A DNA stretch of 5,248 nt from Acidobacteriota bacterium. Its GTDB lineage: Bacteria; Acidobacteriota; Vicinamibacteria; Vicinamibacterales; UBA8438. The DNA lies in assembly GCA_011523485.1 (NCBI GenBank), contig WTGR01000254.1:1-5248 (forward strand), read 5' to 3'. How positions within the stretch are numbered: position 1 is the first letter of the stretch; each line of letters begins with the position of its first letter. The notes under the pieces are model-generated. The model was given only the letters and a program-made list of their open reading frames with translations, did no database searches and was not told the DNA's origin. The position numbers and the translations under genes were made by a program. Shown in pieces: positions 1 to 4,500 of this stretch.

Positions 1-94
1 CGGTCCGAAGCGACCCGGCTTCAGATTCGATCACTTCTTCGTGCTCCCTGACAGGCTGCGCCTGAACGTCGAGCCAGCGAGGCGTTTCGGGGCG
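1..94. other. Left-edge stretch without a supported gene
   Basis: No frame here gives a convincing product. One weak possibility lies on the minus strand: a GTG at 34-32 preceded at about 9 nt by AGGGAG, which would open a CDS running off the left edge with only 11 codons visible (VIESEAGSLRT). That is too short to call. The plus-strand frame open from base 2 continues antisense through the small gene at 95-334 and turns into low-complexity Arg/Gly/Pro/Ala sequence, as expected of a shadow. The TTCGATC at 27-33 resembles a tRNA T-loop, but no T-stem can pair around it. Confidence 0.3.
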
Positions 95-334
95 CTATCC
101 GGCGGCGGGACGCCAGCGGGGCGCCGGCCGGTGCAGCGGCTCCCAGCCGTCCGCGGTCAGCGCCGCCTGCAGTGCGGCGGTTCCGGCGGCGAGGGCCGCA
201 TCGTCCGCGAACGCGTGCAGCCGTCGCAGGCCGTCCGGATACGCAACCACCAGCCGATGGCCGCTGCGAGCACGGATGCGCCGCACCGTCAGCCGGCGGG
301 GCTCCTGCATCCGGCGGTTGACGAAACGCACCAT
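95..334 (-). CDS. Small hypothetical protein (79 aa)
   Basis: I do not recognise this protein. It starts MVRFVNRRMQ, has a basic N-terminal half rich in Arg, then a beta-like stretch (HRLVVAYPDGLRRLHAF) followed by an Ala-rich probable helix (about residues 43-61) and a Trp/Pro/Arg-rich tail. There is no signal peptide, membrane segment or metal-binding motif, so it is probably a small soluble cytoplasmic protein. Third codon positions are overwhelmingly G or C in this frame, unlike the opposing plus-strand frame, which supports it as the true gene. A GGGAG ribosome-binding motif at 341-337 sits only 2 nt before the ATG at 334 but 5 nt before the next codon, GTG at 331. Initiation at that GTG (78 aa) is equally plausible. 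The frame stays open upstream to 553, but that part is antisense to the aminotransferase and is rejected. The gene is divergent from the aminotransferase across a 64-nt gap. Confidence 0.6.
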   Translation of the reverse strand: MVRFVNRRMQEPRRLTVRRIRARSGHRLVVAYPDGLRRLHAFADDAALAAGTAALQAALTADGWEPLHRPAPRWRPAAG

Positions 335-336
335 GT

Positions 337-341
337 CTCCC
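337..341 (-). promoter_or_regulatory. Ribosome-binding site of the small gene
   Basis: GGGAG on the minus strand. Its spacing is 2 nt to the ATG at 334 and 5 nt to the GTG at 331, so it slightly favours the GTG as the real start. Confidence 0.45.
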
Positions 342-384
342 GCTGTATCGGCCGCGGGCCGGCGGCTCGTGAGGGGGGCGCAGG

Positions 385-390
385 TAGAAT
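385..390 (+). promoter_or_regulatory. Candidate -10 box for the aminotransferase
   Basis: TAGAAT matches the sigma-70 -10 consensus at five of six positions. If used, transcription would start around 397, two bases before the ATG at 399, giving an almost leaderless mRNA. This fits the lack of a well-placed Shine-Dalgarno: the G-run at 373-378 is 20 nt from the ATG. No good -35 hexamer is visible at the usual distance. Confidence 0.4.
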
Positions 391-398
391 GACCGGCG

Positions 399-1670
399 AT
401 GCAGGCCAGCGAATCGGTCATTCGGCGCATGACGCGACTCGCCCGGCAGCATGACGCCATCAATCTGGCCCAGGGATTCACGGACGAGCCCCCGCCCTTT
501 CCGCTCGTCTGGGGTGCGATCACGGCGCTGCTCGGCGGCAGCGACGCCGGCATCCGACGGATCGAGCGCGCCCCGGCGGTCGATTCCGCCGCCGACCGCG
601 GTGCGGGGCTGCTGCGGGATGCGCTCGAGTCCCTGCAGGGCCGGCGCGACGAGCTGAACCAGTACTCCTATCCCTTCGGGTTGCCCGAGTTGCGGCAGGC
701 GATCGCCGCCCATACGGCGCGCTGGAGCGGCTTCGAGCCCGACCCGGAGACCGAGGCGACCGTCGTGCTCGGCTCCACCGAGGGGCTCGCGGCGGTGCTC
801 GCCGCGGTCGGCCGCCGCGGCGACGGCGTCGTGATCGTGGAGCCGTTTCACGAGATGTACCCCTCGCAGGCGGAGATCTTCGGGCTCGCGCCCCGCTTCG
901 TCACCCTGCGCGAAGAAGAGAGCGGAACGGCGTGGCGGCTCGATCCGGACGAGCTGCGGCGCGTTGCGGCCGGCGCCAGGCTGCTGATTCTGAACACGCC
1001 GCACAACCCGACCGGCAAGGTGTTCGCGTCCGAGGATCTGGAGGCGATCGCCGACCTCGCGCGGTCGCGGGACCTCGTGGTGGTCGCGGACGAAATCTAC
1101 GAGCACATCGTCTTCGACGGCGCGCGCCACCGGTCCATCGCCACGTGGCCCGGCATGCGCGAGCGGACCATCGTCGTCAACTCGATCTCCAAGACCGCCA
1201 ATGCGACCGGCTGGCGAATCGGCTGGGTGCTGGCGCCGCCGCACCTGACGCCGGCGATTCGCGCGGTCCACGACACGCTGGTCGTACAGGCTCCGACGCC
1301 GCTGCAGAAGGCCGCGGTCGAGCTTCTCGCCATGCCCGCCGCGTTCTTCCGCGATCTGGGGCGGGGCTACGCGGACAAGCGCGCCGTCCTGGGCGGCGCG
1401 TTGCGCGAAGCGGGGTTCCGCATGACCCAGCCGCGCGGCGCCTACTACTTTCTGGCGGACTACCGCGGGGTCGCGGATCTGGCGCAACTGGATCCCCTGC
1501 CGGCGGCCATGCGCCTCATCGAACGCGTCGGGGTGGCGGCGGTGCCCGGCGACAACTTCTACGAGCGCAGCCGCGACGGTGCCCGGTATCTGCGGTTCGC
1601 CTTCTGCCGGGGCCGGGAGACCCTCGAGGAGGCGGCGCATCGGCTCCGGCGGCTGGCTTCCGGTCCGTGA
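399..1670 (+). CDS. Class I/II PLP-dependent aminotransferase
   Basis: Fold-type I aminotransferase of 423 aa, of the aspartate / kynurenine / methionine aminotransferase type (EC 2.6.1.-). It moves an amino group from an amino acid to a 2-oxoacid in the cytoplasm; the substrate cannot be read from sequence. Visible landmarks are the INLAQGF N-terminal motif (residues 21-27), GSTEGL (125-130) near the phosphate site, NTPHNPTG (199-206), DEIY (231-234; Asp for the pyridine nitrogen, Tyr for O3'), and SISKT with the PLP-linked Lys265. GWRIGW follows at 271-276, and Arg399 in YLRFAF is the expected substrate-carboxylate arginine. All key residues are present. Compared with the usual spacing between INLAQGF and the NQYS/GLPELR motif, about 30 extra residues lie around 44-77. 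The ATG at 399 gives the family-typical N-terminus; a later ATG at 429 is possible. The gene is convergent with the hydrolase, 66 nt apart. The stop codon lies inside a 43-bp tandem repeat. Confidence 0.93.
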   Translation: MQASESVIRRMTRLARQHDAINLAQGFTDEPPPFPLVWGAITALLGGSDAGIRRIERAPAVDSAADRGAGLLRDALESLQGRRDELNQYSYPFGLPELRQAIAAHTARWSGFEPDPETEATVVLGSTEGLAAVLAAVGRRGDGVVIVEPFHEMYPSQAEIFGLAPRFVTLREEESGTAWRLDPDELRRVAAGARLLILNTPHNPTGKVFASEDLEAIADLARSRDLVVVADEIYEHIVFDGARHRSIATWPGMRERTIVVNSISKTANATGWRIGWVLAPPHLTPAIRAVHDTLVVQAPTPLQKAAVELLAMPAAFFRDLGRGYADKRAVLGGALREAGFRMTQPRGAYYFLADYRGVADLAQLDPLPAAMRLIERVGVAAVPGDNFYERSRDGARYLRFAFCRGRETLEEAAHRLRRLASGP

Positions 1671-1729
1671 CGCCGAGCCGGGTGGCCTCCGGCGGCTGGC
1701 TTCCGGTCCGTGACGCCGAGCCGGGTGGC
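1644..1729. repeat. Perfect 43-bp tandem duplication (two copies)
   Basis: Copies at 1644-1686 and 1687-1729 are identical, and the base after the second copy also matches. The first copy encodes the last eight residues of the aminotransferase (LRRLASGP) and its TGA stop at 1668-1670. The second lies in the gap before the convergent hydrolase. The duplication does not change either protein. Removing one copy would shrink the gap from 66 to 23 nt. The unit contains no clear hairpin with a T-tract, so I do not call it a terminator. Confidence 0.95.
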
Positions 1730-1736
1730 CGCGGCG
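1671..1736. other. Convergent intergenic gap
   Basis: The gap lies between the ends of the aminotransferase and the hydrolase and is largely filled by the second 43-bp repeat unit. I see no GC stem followed by a T-run on either strand, so no intrinsic terminator can be supported. Confidence 0.4.
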
Positions 1737-2783
1737 TTACCGTGGGCGGGTCAGGTACGGCCGGAGATGCCAGTCGAAGAAGGTCCAGATCCGGTTCCAC
1801 GAATCGCGCTGCTCGGGGCTGTCGACGCGCCGGTAGCCGCGATCCCGATCGACCCGCCGGTTGAACCGGTGGCCGCCGCCGAACCGGTCTATCGGCGGGT
1901 CGCGGTAGATGCGCGTCTCCGCCAGATCCGGCTTCAGGTACTCGAGCGCGTGGATGAGCTGCTGCGCTTCCTCGAAGTTGACGTCCCGGTCGTTGTCCGC
2001 GACGTGGACGAGCAGCGGCGTCTGCAGCTTGTCGACGTGGTAGAGGGGTGAGCGGTCGACGTAGACGCCGCGCCGCTCGTGCACCGGGCCGCCGATGCGT
2101 TCCTGGGCCACGAAGTGCCGGGCGTAGCGCGGGCCCTTGTAGGAGAGCCGGAACACGAGGTTGGTCACCGGCACCATCGCCGCCGCGGCCTTGAACGAGG
2201 CCTGGTCGCGGAACACCGAGTGCAGCGTGATGAACCCGCCGTGGCTCCAGCCGATGATGCCGAGCCGCTCGAGGTCGACGTGCGGCAGGTGACGGCGCAT
2301 GTAGTCGACCGCGGTCAGACAGTCGTCCACCTCGTAGCCGCCGTAGTCGATGGCGTGGTGGTGCGCCCGGCCGTAGCCGGTGCTGCCGCGGTACTCGGGG
2401 GCCAGGACGACGTAGCCGCGGGCCACCGCTTCCCGGATGAACGGGAAGTAGGTGGGGTCGAGGTCCCCGTGCACGCCGCCGTGAATCCAGATCAGCGCCG
2501 CGTGGGCCCGCGGTCCCCGCAACTGCAGCGGCTCGAAGAGGTAGAACGGAATGTCGAGGCCGTCGACCCGGCTCTCGTACGAGAGCTTCCTCATGCGCAG
2601 GACGCCGTCGCTGAGCCGGCGGAATGTCCGGTCGCGCTCGCGTTTGCGGTTGCGGTCGAGCTCGTAGCGGTCCACCGCGGACTGGGCGGCGGCGGGGGCT
2701 GCCGACCCGGCCGCGATCAGCAGGCACGCCGCGAGCACCAGGAAGCGCGCCGTCCTCGAGGCAAGGGATGTCGGGCTGGTCAC
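1737..2783 (-). CDS. Secreted S9-type alpha/beta hydrolase (prolyl oligopeptidase-like)
   Basis: A 348-aa alpha/beta hydrolase matching the catalytic domain of the S9 prolyl-oligopeptidase / dipeptidyl-peptidase clan, without the beta-propeller. The N-terminus is a signal peptide: Arg9 and Arg13, a hydrophobic core at about 14-25, and a likely cleavage after AAA33. An LAAC sequence at 17-20 resembles a lipobox but lies too early in the core to favour a lipoprotein. Core motifs are HGG (101-103, oxyanion region), APEYRGSTGYG (128-138, a hallmark of S9 proteins) and GWSHGG with nucleophile Ser180. Likely acid is Asp265 (DRDV) and likely base His305 (GGGHRF). It probably acts outside the cytoplasm as a peptidase or esterase; the substrate is unknown. 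The GTG start at 2783 is chosen because the signal peptide begins there and a -10-like TATGAT lies exactly where a leaderless start would need it. The frame is open further upstream into the duplicated hisC fragment, but that part is not coding-like. It lies downstream of hisC on the same strand. Confidence 0.88.
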   Translation of the reverse strand: MTSPTSLASRTARFLVLAACLLIAAGSAAPAAAQSAVDRYELDRNRKRERDRTFRRLSDGVLRMRKLSYESRVDGLDIPFYLFEPLQLRGPRAHAALIWIHGGVHGDLDPTYFPFIREAVARGYVVLAPEYRGSTGYGRAHHHAIDYGGYEVDDCLTAVDYMRRHLPHVDLERLGIIGWSHGGFITLHSVFRDQASFKAAAAMVPVTNLVFRLSYKGPRYARHFVAQERIGGPVHERRGVYVDRSPLYHVDKLQTPLLVHVADNDRDVNFEEAQQLIHALEYLKPDLAETRIYRDPPIDRFGGGHRFNRRVDRDRGYRRVDSPEQRDSWNRIWTFFDWHLRPYLTRPR

Positions 2784-2789
2784 GCCGTC

Positions 2790-2795
2790 ATCATA
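2790..2795 (-). promoter_or_regulatory. Candidate -10 box, hydrolase (leaderless start)
   Basis: Minus-strand TATGAT (2795 to 2790) matches the -10 consensus at five of six positions. Six bases separate it from the GTG at 2783, so the predicted transcription start is the first base of the start codon. No Shine-Dalgarno precedes the GTG, consistent with leaderless translation. No convincing -35 is visible. An identical copy lies at 3290-3295. Confidence 0.45.
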
Positions 2796-2797
2796 AA

Positions 2798-2811
2798 CCG
2801 GCCATCGCCGG
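2798..2811 (-). other. Small hairpin between the hisC-fragment stop and hydrolase promoter
   Basis: CCGGC-GATG-GCCGG on the minus strand forms a 5-bp GC stem with a 4-nt loop, followed by TTTAT. It lies about 20 nt after the stop at 2831. It could weakly attenuate readthrough from upstream, but the stem is short and the T-run only three bases. It recurs at 3298-3311 behind intact hisC because of the 500-bp duplication. Confidence 0.25.
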
Positions 2812-2830
2812 ATTGTGCCGCGGCGACCGG

Positions 2831-3283
2831 TCAGGGCGCCAGATCCGCGAGCGCCGACAGCAGCCTCGTGGTCTCGTGCTCGGTGCCGACGGTGATCCGC
2901 AGCTTGTCGGCCAGCCCCGGATCGGCGAAGTAGCGCACCAGGACGCCGCGCTCCCGCAGCCCGTGGTACAGCCGGCGGGCATCGCCGTCGGCGGGCCGGG
3001 CCAGCACGAAGTTGGCCTGGCTGGGCCAGATCCGGAACCCGCGGCCGGCCAGCGCGCGGCCGAGCCGGGCCCGCGTCCCGCGAATTCGTTCGACCGTCTC
3101 GCGCGTGTAGGCGACGTCGCGAACGGCCGCGGCGCCCACCGCGGCCGCGACCGCGTCGACGTTGTAGCGGTCCACCGCGGACTGGGCGGCGGCGGGGGCT
3201 GCCGACCCGGCCGCGATCAGCAGGCACGCCGCGAGCACCAGGAAGCGCGCCGTCCTCGAGGCAAGGGATGTCGGGCTGGTCAC
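2831..3283 (-). pseudogene. Chimeric ORF: hydrolase signal peptide fused to HisC C-terminus
   Basis: A 150-aa ORF created at the duplication junction. Residues 1-40 (VTSPTSLASR to SAVDRY) equal the hydrolase N-terminus including its whole signal peptide. Residues 41-150 (NVDAVAAAVG to LADLAP) equal HisC residues 240-349. The join falls at a Tyr codon within GCTAC and is in frame. The piece keeps the HisC small C-terminal domain, including the LRITVGT arginine, but lacks everything that binds PLP: no Lys210, no DEAY, no NPNSPSG. It cannot transaminate. It inherits the -10 box TATGAT (3295 to 3290) and the GTG start, so it may be expressed, with a HisC fragment of about 117 aa sent to the export pathway. 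That fragment would probably misfold or be degraded. Best read as a by-product of duplication, either a nascent fusion or, if the repeat is an assembly error, not a real gene. Confidence 0.75.
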
Positions 3284-3668
3284 GCCGTCATCATAAACCG
3301 GCCATCGCCGGATTGTGCCGCGGCGACCGGTCAGGGCGCCAGATCCGCGAGCGCCGACAGCAGCCTCGTGGTCTCGTGCTCGGTGCCGACGGTGATCCGC
3401 AGCTTGTCGGCCAGCCCCGGATCGGCGAAGTAGCGCACCAGGACGCCGCGCTCCCGCAGCCCGTGGTACAGCCGGCGGGCATCGCCGTCGGCGGGCCGGG
3501 CCAGCACGAAGTTGGCCTGGCTGGGCCAGATCCGGAACCCGCGGCCGGCCAGCGCGCGGCCGAGCCGGGCCCGCGTCCCGCGAATTCGTTCGACCGTCTC
3601 GCGCGTGTAGGCGACGTCGCGAACGGCCGCGGCGCCCACCGCGGCCGCGACCGCGTCGACGTTGTAGC
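3164..3668. repeat. 500-bp tandem duplication, copy 2
   Basis: Identical to 2664-3168. Homology ends at 3668, where 3169 is g and 3669 is t. GTAGC occurs at the left end (2664-2668), at the junction (3164-3168) and at the right end (3664-3668), the signature expected of a duplication through 5-bp microhomology. This copy supplies the true 3' end of hisC; its hydrolase start region is orphaned and feeds the chimeric ORF. Confidence 0.97.
3290..3295 (-). promoter_or_regulatory. Duplicated -10 box driving the chimeric ORF
   Basis: Exact copy of the TATGAT upstream of the hydrolase, six bases before the GTG at 3283. If the parent element is a promoter, this one should transcribe the chimera and could read on into the hydrolase. 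Confidence 0.38.
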
Positions 3669-4380
3669 TGTCCTTCACCTTGGCCAGCCCGGACAGCAGG
3701 TCGGGATGGGCGATGCCGAAGCCCAGCCGCAGCCCGGCGAGCCCGTGGCTCTTGGACAGCGTGCGCAGCACGATGACCCGGTCGTTCCTCCGGACCAGGT
3801 CGAGCGCGGAGCCTTCGGCGAACGCCACGTACGCCTCGTCGACCGCCACCACCCCGGCCGTGCGGTCGGCCAGCTCCGCGAGCTGTTCGATCGTGGCCGC
3901 GGTGCCGGACGGGCTGTTGGGGTTGGCGACGATGGTCAGCGCCGCGCCGGAATCCGCCAGCGCATCCACGGGGAGCGTGTACTCCTCGTCGAACGGCGCC
4001 TCCAGCGCCGGCGCGCCCTGGATGGCCGCCAGGGTGCGGTACAGGACGTAGGTCGGCGCAGGATATGCGACCGCCCGGCCGGCGCCGGTGACGGCGCGGA
4101 AGAGCATCGTCAACAGATCGTCGCTGCCGTTGCCCACCAGGATCCATTCCGGATCGACGCCCAGGACCTCGGCCGCGCTCCGCCGGAACGTGTCGGCGAA
4201 CGGTTGGGGGTAGCGGCGCAGGCTCTCTGCGTCGATGGCGCCGAGCGCGGCGAGCGCGCGCGGGCTGGGCGGGTACGGGTTCTCGTTCGTGTTCAGCTTG
4301 ACGACGTCGACGCCGCCGGGCGGTTGCTCGCCCGGCGCGTAGGCGCGGAGGACGTCGATGGCTGGACGGAAGCGTGTCAT
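3331..4380 (-). CDS. hisC: Histidinol-phosphate aminotransferase
   Basis: A 349-aa class I/II aminotransferase, close to the usual HisC length of about 350. HisC converts imidazole-acetol phosphate and glutamate to histidinol phosphate and 2-oxoglutarate in histidine biosynthesis, in the cytoplasm, with PLP. Landmarks are LNTNENPYPPSP (29-40), the HisC N-terminal signature; GNGSDD (84-89); ANPNSPSGT (152-160); DEAY (181-184); TLSKSHGLAGLRLG with PLP Lys210; and LRITVGT with Arg328. All catalytic residues are intact. The ATG at 4380 gives the family-typical N-terminus. The frame stays open to 5100 upstream, but that is antisense to the VWFA gene. No Shine-Dalgarno is evident. No other his genes are in the window, so a broader role (for example aromatic or other amino-acid transamination by a HisC-like enzyme) is possible. 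The last 112 codons or so lie in copy 2 of the tandem repeat; the gene is undamaged. The hydrolase was probably its immediate downstream neighbour before the duplication. Confidence 0.92.
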   Translation of the reverse strand: MTRFRPAIDVLRAYAPGEQPPGGVDVVKLNTNENPYPPSPRALAALGAIDAESLRRYPQPFADTFRRSAAEVLGVDPEWILVGNGSDDLLTMLFRAVTGAGRAVAYPAPTYVLYRTLAAIQGAPALEAPFDEEYTLPVDALADSGAALTIVANPNSPSGTAATIEQLAELADRTAGVVAVDEAYVAFAEGSALDLVRRNDRVIVLRTLSKSHGLAGLRLGFGIAHPDLLSGLAKVKDSYNVDAVAAAVGAAAVRDVAYTRETVERIRGTRARLGRALAGRGFRIWPSQANFVLARPADGDARRLYHGLRERGVLVRYFADPGLADKLRITVGTEHETTRLLSALADLAP

Positions 4381-4432
4381 GGGGCTCGGATCGGAACGAT
4401 ACCAGTCGGCGGGCGCGTGCGGCCGGAAGCCG

Positions 4433-4446
4433 CGCAGTATACTGCG
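4433..4446. promoter_or_regulatory. Perfect 14-bp palindrome; candidate bidirectional -10 element
   Basis: CGCAGTATACTGCG is its own reverse complement. It contains TATACT on the plus strand (4438-4443) and the same hexamer on the minus strand (4441 to 4436), each a five-of-six match to the -10 consensus. Predicted starts are about 4450 toward the VWFA gene and about 4429 toward hisC, leaving a 49-nt hisC leader. No clear -35 is seen on either side. It could instead, or also, be a dimeric-regulator operator. A second hisC -10 candidate, TGGTATCGT (extended type), lies at 4404-4396. Confidence 0.45.
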
Positions 4447-4488
4447 GAGATGCCTGTTGGAACAGCGCCTGGAGCGTCCACCGGAGAC

Positions 4489-4494
4489 GGGAGG
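4489..4494 (+). promoter_or_regulatory. Ribosome-binding site of the VWFA gene
   Basis: GGGAGG with 6-nt spacing to the ATG at 4501, the strongest Shine-Dalgarno in the window. It decides the start in favour of 4501 over the in-frame ATG at 4450, which sits exactly at the predicted transcription start of the TATACT promoter and would add 17 residues. Confidence 0.7.
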
Positions 4495-4500
4495 TCTCGC

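Larger units (their letters stand above)
2664..3168. repeat. 500-bp tandem duplication, copy 1
   Basis: Identical base for base to 3164-3668 on manual alignment (offset 500). Read on the minus strand, copy 1 carries the last 112 codons or so of hisC, the 47-nt hisC-hydrolase gap with its hairpin and -10 box, and the first 40 codons of the hydrolase. Homology stops at 2663/3163 on the left. The two copies share 5 bp (GTAGC, 3164-3168). Copy 1 supplies the functional 5' end of the hydrolase. Confidence 0.97.

Noticed and set aside
20..40. Possible tRNA T-loop (TTCGATC)
   Set aside because: No pairing T-stem, acceptor stem or anticodon arm can be drawn around it.
41..454. 137-aa plus-strand frame near the left edge
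   Set aside because: Opposes the small minus-strand gene, which has better codon use and an RBS, and overlaps the aminotransferase start.
21..1640. 539-aa open frame on the minus strand
   Set aside because: Antisense to the clear aminotransferase; Arg/Pro/Gly/Ala-rich with no motif. Typical GC-rich shadow frame.
932..1864. 310-aa plus-strand open frame
   Set aside because: An out-of-frame shadow of the aminotransferase running into the convergent hydrolase; low-complexity Arg/Ala/Gly.
2784..3227. N-terminal extension of the hydrolase frame to 3227
   Set aside because: The extension reads hisC-derived DNA out of frame (Arg/Gly-rich). The signal peptide at the GTG at 2783 fixes the start.
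2079..3433. Plus-strand open frames of 284 and 269 aa sharing the same C-terminus
   Set aside because: Antisense to the hydrolase and hisC. They share their tail only because of the 500-bp duplication, not because of a gene family.
2664..3668. Mobile element or CRISPR-like explanation for the long repeat
   Set aside because: No terminal inverted repeats, transposase, target-site duplication or spacer structure. The repeated DNA is simply parts of the two flanking genes.
4455..4464. Short inverted repeat TGTT-GG-AACA as an operator
   Set aside because: Only four bases per arm; expected often by chance, with no second copy nearby.
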